DNA of 64,000 bases from an uncultured Porphyromonadaceae bacterium (GTDB lineage Bacteria > Bacteroidota > Bacteroidia > Bacteroidales > Muribaculaceae), in NCBI GenBank assembly GCA_900548975.1, contig URMS01000004.1, forward strand, positions 70,310-134,309, written 5' to 3'. The first letter of the stretch is position 1; every line of letters begins with the position of its first letter. Positions 25,308 through 33,957 of this stretch are shown piece by piece. Under the pieces are notes generated by a model. It searched no databases and was not told the origin of the DNA. It saw only the letters and a list, made by a program, of their open reading frames with translations. Both the position numbers and the translations under genes were made by a program.

Positions 25308-26008
25308 GTTCTCTGCCACCGATATTCGTAATCCACGTCCGCACCGGCTATGAGGACCGGGCCGCGCACATCGAGGCCATGATGTCGCGCCTGGGGCTGC
25401 CGTTCGAATATATCCTCGACGGCGACAAGGCCGACCTCACGCCCGAAATCCTCGACCGCTGGTTCGCCGGCACGATGAAGTGTGCATCCGGCGCCACTTC
25501 GTGCGCCTACAAGCACCTGCTGGTCTGCCGTGAGATAGTATCGCGCGGACTGCCGGGCGCTCTGGTGCTCGAAGACGACATAGTGCTAACGCCACGCTAC
25601 AGCGAAGTGGCCGCCCACACCGTGGCCGAACTGCCGAAGGGCGAACCGGCCATAATATCATACGAAGACACGCGTCTGCGCTTCGTGCCCCGCAGCAAAC
25701 GCCGTAAAGGCCGCTATCTCTACCCCGGCGACCGCGACCGCTTCACCGGCGCCCTCTACGTCAGTGCCGAAGCCGCCGCGCTGATACTCGCCGAAGCCGC
25801 CGCACACAAAATGGACTGTCCCATCGACATCTACCACCGCCGCCTGCTCGACTCCGGAAAACTCAAGTACTACTGGAGCCATCCGTGCACGGCATCGCAG
25901 GGTAGCTTCAACGGACTTTTCGCAACATCCATCGATGCCAACCGCGGAAAAGTACTGGCATGGAAAGCCAAGCGACTTTATCGCAGGCTGCTATACTTTT
26001 TCCGATGA
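25304..26008 (+). CDS. Family 25 glycosyltransferase (LPS/glycan biosynthesis type)
   Basis: A 234-residue cytoplasmic glycosyltransferase of the GT25 type. It begins with IFVIHVRTGYEDRAAHIEAMMSRLG, the donor-binding start of the family, has SCAYKHLLVCREIV, and the acidic metal-binding motif LEDDIVL near residue 90. The C-terminus is basic (KAKRLYRRLLYFF) and may contact the membrane. It would add a sugar to lipopolysaccharide or another surface glycan. Its ATG overlaps the stop of the histidine phosphatase gene, although the two functions are not obviously related. Confidence 0.8.
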   Translation: MSSLPPIFVIHVRTGYEDRAAHIEAMMSRLGLPFEYILDGDKADLTPEILDRWFAGTMKCASGATSCAYKHLLVCREIVSRGLPGALVLEDDIVLTPRYSEVAAHTVAELPKGEPAIISYEDTRLRFVPRSKRRKGRYLYPGDRDRFTGALYVSAEAAALILAEAAAHKMDCPIDIYHRRLLDSGKLKYYWSHPCTASQGSFNGLFATSIDANRGKVLAWKAKRLYRRLLYFFR

Positions 26009-26016
26009 TTTTTTCG

Positions 26017-26024
26017 TAATTTTG
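26017..26024 (+). promoter_or_regulatory. -7 box of the DPP5-like gene
   Basis: TAATTTTG matches TAnnTTTG, 26 bases before the ATG at 26051; it sits just after the GT25 stop codon. Confidence 0.6.
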
Positions 26025-26050
26025 CCATCAGTACAACAAAACACAATCTT

Positions 26051-28114
26051 ATGCATAAATTAGCAATGACAGCGAGCGCACTGCTTCTGGCGGCCACAGC
26101 CGCCTCGGCCGGTAACCGCTTCACCATCGACGTCCTCGAACAGCTCGGCCGCGTTAGCGCCCCTTGCGTAGCCCCCGACGGCAAGACGGTGCTGTTCGGC
26201 GTTTCATATGAAAATCTTGCCGAAAACAATTCCAACAACGACCTCTACACCGTCCGCATAGGCAGCGAAGAGACTCCCGTAAAAATCACCGATACCCCCA
26301 AGAGCGAAAGCTCGGCCGTATGGATAGCCGGCGGCTCGAAAATCGCCTTCCTCTACCCCGACGCCGACGGCAACGCCCAGATGTGGACCATGAATGCCGA
26401 CGGCACCGACCGCGTGCAGGCTTCGGAGCATCCCGGCGGCATATCTGGCTTCCTGCTGTCGCCCGACGAGAAAAACATTGTCGTTATCGGCAACGTGAAG
26501 TACGCCCGCAATGCCGGCGACCTCTACCCCGATCTGCCCAAGGCCACCGGCCGTGTGATCGACGACCTTATGTACAAGCACTGGGACGAATGGGTGACCG
26601 AGATACCCCATCCTTTCGTCGGTAAATTCGACGGTGCGAAAGTATCGGATCTCAAGGACATCATGGCCGACGAGCCCTTCGAAGCTCCCATGAAGCCCTT
26701 CGGCGGTGTCGAGTCGTTCGCATGGCACCCCAACAACGAGATGCTCGTGTATGTATCGCGCAAAAAGACCGGTCTGGAATATGCCGTATCCACCAATTCC
26801 GACCTCTACATGTACCATCTTCCCACCGGCCAGACCCGCAACCTAACCGAAGGCATGATGGGCTACGACACCATGCCGGCATTCTCGCCCGACGGCCACT
26901 ACCTCGCATGGCTCAGCATGGAGCACGACGGCTACGAAAGCGACCGCAACCGTCTCTTTGTGCTCGACTGCTATACCTCCGACAAATATGAGCTTCCCGG
27001 CAACTGGGATTACTCCATAGACGAATTTGCATGGGCTCCCGACAGCAAGTCGATAGCCTTCATCGCCCCCAAGGACGGCGTGATTCCCGTGTTCCAGGTC
27101 GAAGCCAAGAAAGGTGCCACACCCGTACAGCTTGTCGACGTTCAGGCCGATTTCACCTCGCTGCAGGTGACCAAGGAGCACATCGTGACAATGATGCACT
27201 CCATGCTCCGCCCCAACGAGATCATGACTATCGCCCGCAACCCCAAAGGCCGCCGCTCGGCCCTGTGGGAGCTCACCGACATCAACGGAGAGATCTTTGC
27301 AGGCCTCGACATGCCTTATGTCGAAAAACGCATGGTGCCCACTACCGACGGCAAGGAAATGACCACCTGGGTGGTATATCCTCCCAAATTCGACCGCAAT
27401 AAGAAATATCCCGCACTGCTCTACTGCCAGGGCGGCCCCCAGCAGCCTGTGAGCCAGTTCTGGAGCTACCGCTGGAACCTCGCCCTGATGGCATCGGAAG
27501 GTTACGTGGTAATAGCACCCAACCGCCGCGGTCTCCCCGGCTTCGGTTCGGAGTGGAACGCACAGATTTCCAAGGACTATCCCGGCCAGAATATGAAGGA
27601 CTATCTCGCCGCCGTCGACGACATGAAGCGCGAAAGCTACATCGACCCCGCCCGCATAGGCGCCACCGGTGCAAGCTACGGCGGTTTCTCGGTCTATTAT
27701 CTCGCCGGCAACCACGAAGGCCGTTTTGCCGCCCTTCTGGCTCATGCGGGCATCTTCAATATGGAGGCCCAGTACCTCGAGACCGAAGAAATGTGGTTCG
27801 CCAACTGGGACATGGGCGGTGCATTCTGGGAAAAGGACAACGCCGCAGCCCAGCGCACCTTCGCCAACTCGCCCCACCGCTTCGTAGACCGCTGGGACAC
27901 CCCGATCATGATATCGCACGGCGAATACGACTACCGCATCCTCGCCTCGCAGGGCATGGCGGCCTTCAATGCGGCCAAGCTCCGCGGCATTCCCGCCGAG
28001 ATGGTGGTATTCCCCGACGAAAACCACTGGATTCTCAAGCCTCAGAACGCCGTGCTGTGGCAGCGCCTGTTCTTCCGCTGGTTCGACAAATGGCTCAAAC
28101 CGGAGAAAAACTGA
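26051..28114 (+). CDS. S9 family peptidase, dipeptidyl-peptidase 5 type
   Basis: A 687-residue secreted serine peptidase. A signal peptide (MHKLAMTASALLLAATAASA) is followed by a beta-propeller of WD40/TolB-like blades (residues about 25-420) and a C-terminal alpha/beta hydrolase. The catalytic triad is Ser542 in GASYGG, Asp627 in GEYDYRI and His659 in DENHWI. Length and order agree with DPP5 of Porphyromonas gingivalis, which removes dipeptides with hydrophobic P1 residues in the periplasm. The role would be peptide nutrition. It has its own promoter and no coupled neighbour. Confidence 0.9.
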   Translation: MHKLAMTASALLLAATAASAGNRFTIDVLEQLGRVSAPCVAPDGKTVLFGVSYENLAENNSNNDLYTVRIGSEETPVKITDTPKSESSAVWIAGGSKIAFLYPDADGNAQMWTMNADGTDRVQASEHPGGISGFLLSPDEKNIVVIGNVKYARNAGDLYPDLPKATGRVIDDLMYKHWDEWVTEIPHPFVGKFDGAKVSDLKDIMADEPFEAPMKPFGGVESFAWHPNNEMLVYVSRKKTGLEYAVSTNSDLYMYHLPTGQTRNLTEGMMGYDTMPAFSPDGHYLAWLSMEHDGYESDRNRLFVLDCYTSDKYELPGNWDYSIDEFAWAPDSKSIAFIAPKDGVIPVFQVEAKKGATPVQLVDVQADFTSLQVTKEHIVTMMHSMLRPNEIMTIARNPKGRRSALWELTDINGEIFAGLDMPYVEKRMVPTTDGKEMTTWVVYPPKFDRNKKYPALLYCQGGPQQPVSQFWSYRWNLALMASEGYVVIAPNRRGLPGFGSEWNAQISKDYPGQNMKDYLAAVDDMKRESYIDPARIGATGASYGGFSVYYLAGNHEGRFAALLAHAGIFNMEAQYLETEEMWFANWDMGGAFWEKDNAAAQRTFANSPHRFVDRWDTPIMISHGEYDYRILASQGMAAFNAAKLRGIPAEMVVFPDENHWILKPQNAVLWQRLFFRWFDKWLKPEKN

Positions 28115-28219
28115 ATTCGCCGGGTCGATAGAGTAAAAAGTTTATAAAGTTAAGATATTAGTGCATTTCTATTAACCCATTACTTATTACTTTATTAACC
28201 CCCTATCCCACGGTAAAAA

Positions 28220-28753
28220 ATGTCCAAGGCACAGCTTAAGAAAGAACTCACACACCTCGACCGGGATCAACTGGTCGAGGTGATTCTTAATGCCTACTCA
28301 TCGTCGAAAGAATCGAAAGAATATTTCGAATTCTTTCTCAACCCCGACCTCGAGGCGCTGATGCAGAAAAAAGTCGACATCATCGCCAAAGAACTCAACC
28401 GGGCAAAATACGGCTACTCCAAAGCGCGCATCAGCTTCATACGCAAAGCCATCAGCGACTTCGCGGCCTTCGGCGTGGGCGACGAGCATGTCTACACGCT
28501 CACGCACTGCGCCCTGCGGATGCTGGTGGGGATGGAAAGATACTACCATTTCTCCGAAACCCTCACCAAAGGCACTCTTCGCCTCACCGGCGACTTCATA
28601 GCCCTGGCCGACAGGCTCGAATGCATCGACGACGCCCTCGGAAAACTCAAGCGCATGGGCGAAGAAGACCTCGGCCGCGCCAACTTCCGCGCCAAAGTAG
28701 ACACTGCCGCCCGGGATGCAGTAAAAGAATTATCAACAAAAAAACACCGATAA
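28220..28753 (+). CDS. DUF6155 family protein
   Basis: A 177-residue soluble, helix-rich protein. The start MSKAQLKKELTHLDRDQLVEVILNAY and the EYFEFFLNP block are typical of the DUF6155 family, common in Bacteroidota and without known function. The C-terminus is charged. No signal peptide or membrane segment. The next gene starts 2 bases after its stop, so they are transcribed together. The 105 bases before it are AT-rich without a clear TAnnTTTG box. Confidence 0.7.
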   Translation: MSKAQLKKELTHLDRDQLVEVILNAYSSSKESKEYFEFFLNPDLEALMQKKVDIIAKELNRAKYGYSKARISFIRKAISDFAAFGVGDEHVYTLTHCALRMLVGMERYYHFSETLTKGTLRLTGDFIALADRLECIDDALGKLKRMGEEDLGRANFRAKVDTAARDAVKELSTKKHR

Positions 28754-28755
28754 CT

Positions 28756-29490
28756 ATGAAAATCAAAGCATTGCTCGCCATGGCCGCCATCCTCGCCGCA
28801 GGAACGGCTTCCGCCCAGTATGTTTCCACAAAACAGGGCGCCGCTCTCGACTACCGCTCCACAATGAAGGAAGTCGAAAAGGCCATACTCAGCACCGACT
28901 CCATAGTCGGCGTAAGCACAGCCGACGGCAAGACCACCGTCCGCATCAAATCGTGCCTTCACAACGACAATCCCCTGCAGGACGACATAGTGATGTTCAA
29001 TTCCGCAACATTCACCACTCCCGAAGAGCCCACCACAATCGTGCAGATGGACGGCGAGGAGTTCAAGGCCTTCATCCTCAACACTGTAAAGATGGCTATG
29101 GAAGAGGCCGGCCAGTTCAATCCGCAGCAGTTCGACGAATATGCCAACAGCCTCAAGGCCAAGGGCGAACTCTCGCTCGTGCTCAACCCCAAGGCTGCTG
29201 CCGGCGAAAAGATTCCCAACTCGCGTCTGCGCGTCGACATGGGCATGCAGGCCGCCACGATGTTCATATCGAACGCCGTTGTCGAAGGCTTTGAAGACAT
29301 CACCGTAGAAGGCGGCACTTTCGCCAACTGCATCAAGGTGAAGTATGAGAAGCGCGAAAACACCCCTTCCGGCAGCGAGAAAAGCTACGTCACCGCCTGG
29401 TATGCCCCCGAGGTAGGTCTGGTCAAAGAAGTCAGCGCCGACAAGAAAGGCAACGTCCAGAGCGAGCAGGAGCTCATCAAGATAAATTAG
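28756..29490 (+). CDS. Secreted protein of unknown function (DUF3108-like)
   Basis: A 244-residue protein; the ATG at 28756 gives a signal peptide (MKIKALLAMAAILAAGTASAQ), while the open frame extends further upstream through the DUF6155 gene. The mature part is mostly beta strands. The C-terminal segment (INSRLRVDM-like NSRLRVDM, FANCIKVKYEKR, YVTAWYAPEVGLVKEVS) resembles the DUF3108/TapB type of periplasmic or surface proteins. There is no catalytic motif. It is coupled to DUF6155 and followed by a hairpin shared with the convergent regulator gene. Confidence 0.6.
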   Translation: MKIKALLAMAAILAAGTASAQYVSTKQGAALDYRSTMKEVEKAILSTDSIVGVSTADGKTTVRIKSCLHNDNPLQDDIVMFNSATFTTPEEPTTIVQMDGEEFKAFILNTVKMAMEEAGQFNPQQFDEYANSLKAKGELSLVLNPKAAAGEKIPNSRLRVDMGMQAATMFISNAVVEGFEDITVEGGTFANCIKVKYEKRENTPSGSEKSYVTAWYAPEVGLVKEVSADKKGNVQSEQELIKIN

Positions 29491-29526
29491 CTATTTTAGC
29501 TAACTTAGCTATAATAGCTCACCGAA

Positions 29527-29555
29527 CCCGGGATAAAACCCGGGCTTTCTTTTTT
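29527..29555 (+). terminator. Terminator between the secreted protein gene and the regulator gene
   Basis: CCCGGG (29527-29532) and CCCGGG (29539-29544) pair across ATAAAA and are followed by a T-rich tract. Stem is short but GC-only. Confidence 0.6.
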
Positions 29556-32500
29556 ATCCCTGGAAATTCCTGACGTAATCCGACGGATTGACACCGAATT
29601 CTTCCTTGAAACACTGGCGGAAATAGGGCGTGGAATTGATGCCGACCTTGAACGACACCTCCGAAATCGTGAACTTGCCCTGGGCCAGTAGTCGCTCGGC
29701 CACCTGCATGCGCACCTTGCGTATATACTCGTTGGGCGACAGGCCGGTAAGAGCCTTCACCTTGCGGTAGAGAGTGGCGCGCGACATACACATCGTGTCC
29801 GACAGGAATGCCACATCGACGTTTTCCGACGATATATGCTCGCTCACGGCATTGTGGAGACGGTCGAGGAAGTCGCGGTCGAGAGCGCTCATTTCGGACG
29901 CCGGCCTTTCCTCTGCGGGCGCGGCCTCCGCCTTTTCATCATTGTTCTCGGGCGGCTGGGGCGCCGACAGCTTCATGACCGGCGCCGCCGTATTGGCCAT
30001 AAGCTCGCGCGAACGCAGTATATTGTTCACACGGCTGATAAGCAGCTGGGTGCTGAAGGGCTTGGTAAGATAGGAGTCGGCCCCGGCAGTGTAGCCGTCC
30101 TCGCGGTCGAGATCGCTGTCCTTGGCCGTAAGCACTATCACCGGAATATGACTGGTGACGATATCGGCTTTGAGCTGCCGTGTCATTTCCAGACCGTCCA
30201 TCACCGGCATCATTATATCGGTGAGTACGATATCGGGCATGACCGCACGCGCCATTTCGAGGCCTTCCTGACCGTTGGTGGCCGTCTTGACATCGAAGAG
30301 ATCGGTAAACGATTCGCTGATGTATTCGCGCAGATCCTCATTGTCCTCCACCACTAATACCACCGGCATCCTGCGGTCGTCGCCGCGAGCCACGGCAGTA
30401 TCGCCGGCAGGTTCGAGCTGCGGTAGTGCCGATGCCTGCGTATCGTCGGGGTGTATGGCCTCGGGATAGCTCTCGTCGGCCCACAGACGCAGAGTGAACA
30501 CTGTGCCCTCGTTGAGCTTCGAGTCGACCTTTATCGAACCATGGTGCAGTTCCACCAGATTTTTCACCAGAGCCAGGCCTATGCCCGTGCCCGAAGCCTG
30601 ATGGCTGCCCTTCTCCTGATAATAACGGTCGAAAATATGCGGCAATGCATCGGCCGATATGCCGTACCCTGTATCACCCACGCTTATTTCCACATATTCG
30701 CGTCCTTCGTCGGCACCCTTGCGGCACAGAATGTCGATAGTGCCCTTGGGAGTATACTTGAGGGCGTTCGATATGAGATTGTCGAGTATCATGCCCACGG
30801 CCTCCTTGTCGTAGGGCATGACTATGCTTTCGGGGTCGGCCGATATGTTGATCTTAATCTTGGAACCGCTGATAAGCTCCTTGTACTTGAGAGCCGTCTC
30901 GTAGACTGTAGACACGATATTGCCCGACATTATGCACAGGCGCTTGTTGGCTGTCTCGCTCTTGCGGAAATCGAGAATCTGATTCACCAGCGACAGCAGT
31001 TTGCGGGCGTTGCGGTTTACGACCCCGATGCGGCGCCGCTCGGTCTCCGACAGGCCGTCGCCACGGAGGCTGTCCTCGAGCGGGCCCACGATGAGTGTCA
31101 GCGGCGTACGCAGCTCGTGGGTCACGTTGGTATAGAAGCGCAGACGCTCGTCGGCAAGATCCTTGTCCTGCAGACGCTGCTTTTTCTCAAGCTGATAGAG
31201 CGATTCGGCCTTGAGACGCCTGCGGTAGAAATGCAACAAGGTCCATATCACGGCCACTACCAGCAGGAAATACAGCAGTTTGGCCCACCATGTGAGCGGC
31301 AGAGGAGGCTCTACGGTGATGCGTACCGATGTTATTTCGGAACTCCACTCCTGATTGCGCATGCGCGTATTCACCTCGAAAGTATAGGAGCCATGAGGCA
31401 GATTGCGGTATACCACCGTATTCGACCCCGTAGAGAACCAGTCGTCGTCGAAGCCCTTGAGGCGAAAACGGTATTCCACGCGCTGCGCCAGACTGTGGTC
31501 GGCGATATTCGCCGTTATCGATATCGTGTTCTGGTCGGCGTCGAGCACTATGCGCTCGCCCGCCGGCATCTGGCCGAAAGTGGCGAAATCCGTAACTTTG
31601 CCGCCCGAGAATACCTCGAACTGGGTGATGTTGGCGGCCGGTGCGTCGCGCACGGCAAGCACATCGCGCGGACAGAAGCGGCACAGACCGTTGAGAGCGC
31701 CGAAATATATGCGTCCGAGGCTGTCGAGAGCCACGCTCGAGCTCATGAAAGAACCCAGGGGAGCATTGTCCAGGTGGTTGTAGCTCGATATCTTGCCGTC
31801 GGCGAGTATCGATATGCCCTTGTTGGTGCTCACCCATATGTTTCCGTCGCGATCCTGGGTGACTGCACTGACAAAGCTGCTTGCCAGACCGTCGGTGTGG
31901 CGATAGGTGGTATATATGGAGTCGGAGGGATTGTCGAAATGCACCAGCCCCTCGCCGGTGGCCACCCACAGGGCGCCGTCGCGGTCGACCAGCAGATCAT
32001 TGATGGTGTTGGACGGAAATCCCGAGCCTACGTTGTACATGCGTATCATCGTCATATCTGGGTCGAACATCAGCAGGCCGCTGCCGAAGGTGCCCACCCA
32101 GCGGTGCCTGTCGCGGTCGAGCACTATGTCGCGCGCCATATCCACATTGTGATAGCGGCACAGGCGGTGCGATGCCCTGTCGAGCTCATATATGCCCGAC
32201 GCTCCGGCCACGAATATGTGGCCGTCGAACTCGTTGATGGCCCGCACATCCTCGTTGACCACGCTGTCGAGAGGAACCGTCGAGAAGCGGCCCGTAGCGC
32301 TGTCGCAGAAGAACAGGCCGCCGTTGAAGGCTCCGAACCACAGATTGGCGGCGCTGTCGCACAGAGCAGCCTGTATGTGGTTGCCACGCTCTGATCCGGC
32401 CAGATTGCGGTGCACGGCCACGCGTCGGTCGCCATCGAACACATTGATACCGCCGCCGTCGGTACCGGCCCACACGCGGCCTTCGCTGTCGACGGCAACA

Positions 32501-33654
32501 CTGCTCACTGTCCGGTTGGTGAGCGTCGACACCGGCTGTTGCACCGCATCAGGGCCGCTGTCGGCATCGATGAGCGAGAACAGCGGCTGTTGCGAACCTA
32601 CGAACACCAGGCCGGAACCCCAGTGACCGAGCCATACGTTGCCGTAGCTGTCGGTCTGCATGGTGTGAAAAGTTGCCGTGCGGTATGGCTGTATGCCGCG
32701 CGAATATTCAAGCTCCGGGGGGCGCGACACGGCTGCAGGTGTAAATCCCTGCTCCAGATCGAGCTGAAAGACGCCACTGAATTCCGTAGCCACCCAGTAC
32801 TTTGAATCGCCCATAGACTTGATGTCGTAAATCATGGCATGCGAAAGCGGTCCCGAGGACATGTGAACAAACTTTTTCGTCTCCGGGTCGAACTCGGCTA
32901 TGCCGCAGTCTGTGCCCACCAGCACTTTACCCGAGGAGCGTGGCACGATACTGTACACCATATTACCAGGCACCGAGTCGGGACGCGCCGTGCCGGCGCT
33001 GTAGTTGCGTGCGCGACGTTTTTTAAGCGAAAGCTCCATAAAGCCGGTCTTGTGACCTATATATATGTTGTCGCCATCGCCCGAATCGGCTACTGTCCAT
33101 ATATTGCACATTGGCATACCGGCCACGTTGGTGTGGTTGAAATGCTCGAAAACGCCCTTTTCAGGATCGAACACATCGACGCCCCACCAGAATGTGGCCA
33201 CCAGCAGTTTGCCGGTGGACAAGGCCACTATGCGCGTCACATCGTCGGTTACGAGCGACGACGGATCGTCGGGATTATGGCGTATGCGGCGTATGGAGCC
33301 GTCGCTGTAGTCGAAGGCATTTATACCGGCACGCTGAGTGCCTATCCACATCACCGAGTCTACCGGATCATCCAGAAGAGTGTTCAGTTCGTTGCCGCTG
33401 AGACCGACCTCCGGACTGGTCTCGCTTTTATAAATAGGTATGAAGCGTCCGCCGTCGAATATATTGAGGCCATCCTCGGTGGCCACCCACATTATTCCAC
33501 GCTTGTCCTGGGCTATGCTCACCACATAGCTGTTGGACAGGCCGTGCTCGAGCCCGAGCGAAGTGACAGTGGCCGGCGATGGAAGAGCCGCCGCGGTTAC
33601 CGCCGACATCAGCGCGCAGAGGGCGAATGCTGTAATTGCAGTTACGTTTTTCAT
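29554..33654 (-). CDS. Hybrid two-component system sensor/regulator of the glycan locus
   Basis: A 1,366-residue one-protein signalling system. The start at 33654 gives a signal peptide (MKNVTAITAFALCALMSAVTA); the open frame runs 17 codons further. The periplasmic part is a double Reg_prop beta-propeller (about 25-690) plus a Y_Y_Y domain. One membrane helix lies near 788-812. The cytoplasm has HisKA with His846 in THELRTPL, HATPase (NALKYTPKG, GTGIGLAL), a receiver with Asp1146 in LTDIMMP, and an AraC-type DNA-binding domain at the end (RATLYRKVKALTGLSPNEYIR, FKVGINSTPYFRQCFKEEFG). It binds a glycan fragment in the periplasm and activates the divergent locus starting at 33958. All phosphotransfer residues are intact. 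Confidence 0.95.
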   Translation of the reverse strand: MKNVTAITAFALCALMSAVTAAALPSPATVTSLGLEHGLSNSYVVSIAQDKRGIMWVATEDGLNIFDGGRFIPIYKSETSPEVGLSGNELNTLLDDPVDSVMWIGTQRAGINAFDYSDGSIRRIRHNPDDPSSLVTDDVTRIVALSTGKLLVATFWWGVDVFDPEKGVFEHFNHTNVAGMPMCNIWTVADSGDGDNIYIGHKTGFMELSLKKRRARNYSAGTARPDSVPGNMVYSIVPRSSGKVLVGTDCGIAEFDPETKKFVHMSSGPLSHAMIYDIKSMGDSKYWVATEFSGVFQLDLEQGFTPAAVSRPPELEYSRGIQPYRTATFHTMQTDSYGNVWLGHWGSGLVFVGSQQPLFSLIDADSGPDAVQQPVSTLTNRTVSSVAVDSEGRVWAGTDGGGINVFDGDRRVAVHRNLAGSERGNHIQAALCDSAANLWFGAFNGGLFFCDSATGRFSTVPLDSVVNEDVRAINEFDGHIFVAGASGIYELDRASHRLCRYHNVDMARDIVLDRDRHRWVGTFGSGLLMFDPDMTMIRMYNVGSGFPSNTINDLLVDRDGALWVATGEGLVHFDNPSDSIYTTYRHTDGLASSFVSAVTQDRDGNIWVSTNKGISILADGKISSYNHLDNAPLGSFMSSSVALDSLGRIYFGALNGLCRFCPRDVLAVRDAPAANITQFEVFSGGKVTDFATFGQMPAGERIVLDADQNTISITANIADHSLAQRVEYRFRLKGFDDDWFSTGSNTVVYRNLPHGSYTFEVNTRMRNQEWSSEITSVRITVEPPLPLTWWAKLLYFLLVVAVIWTLLHFYRRRLKAESLYQLEKKQRLQDKDLADERLRFYTNVTHELRTPLTLIVGPLEDSLRGDGLSETERRRIGVVNRNARKLLSLVNQILDFRKSETANKRLCIMSGNIVSTVYETALKYKELISGSKIKINISADPESIVMPYDKEAVGMILDNLISNALKYTPKGTIDILCRKGADEGREYVEISVGDTGYGISADALPHIFDRYYQEKGSHQASGTGIGLALVKNLVELHHGSIKVDSKLNEGTVFTLRLWADESYPEAIHPDDTQASALPQLEPAGDTAVARGDDRRMPVVLVVEDNEDLREYISESFTDLFDVKTATNGQEGLEMARAVMPDIVLTDIMMPVMDGLEMTRQLKADIVTSHIPVIVLTAKDSDLDREDGYTAGADSYLTKPFSTQLLISRVNNILRSRELMANTAAPVMKLSAPQPPENNDEKAEAAPAEERPASEMSALDRDFLDRLHNAVSEHISSENVDVAFLSDTMCMSRATLYRKVKALTGLSPNEYIRKVRMQVAERLLAQGKFTISEVSFKVGINSTPYFRQCFKEEFGVNPSDYVRNFQG

Positions 33655-33674
33655 AGTTCTACTGAAACAGTGTT

Positions 33675-33682
33675 CAAATATA
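33675..33682 (-). promoter_or_regulatory. -7 box of the hybrid regulator gene (minus strand)
   Basis: The minus strand reads TATATTTG, with TTG at 33703-33705 as the -33 element (20-base spacer). The box ends 20 bases before the ATG at 33654. Confidence 0.75.
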
Positions 33683-33779
33683 GTCGTAAATAGTTCAAAA
33701 TACAACTATCAGCTGTTTTTTGAATCAATTGTGATTTCTTAATGAGCCAAAACAGACCGACCGGTGTATATATTCCGAC

Positions 33780-33787
33780 TAAATTTG
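33780..33787 (+). promoter_or_regulatory. Possible -7 box of the glycan uptake operon
   Basis: TAAATTTG matches TAnnTTTG, about 170 bases before the first gene of the operon. No clear -33 element, as would be expected for an activator-dependent promoter. The rest of the 303-base divergent region (33655-33957) shows no other structure I could support. Confidence 0.4.
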
Positions 33788-33957
33788 CAACCGGTAATGT
33801 GCTCATGTGGCGCAACCACGATTGAAAGACCATGAAAAGCCACCTCTCTCCATTAAAGCCGACACCGCGCTTCATTCTGCGGCAGGTGGCCACCAAATGA
33901 ACGTGATCTTAGACCGATCAAACCTGGATTATTAACCATAACCTTAAATAATAATTT

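Noticed and set aside
30451..32394. A 647-residue plus-strand frame opposite the hybrid regulator gene
   Set aside because: The minus-strand frame has complete propeller, kinase, receiver and AraC domains; the plus-strand translation has none.
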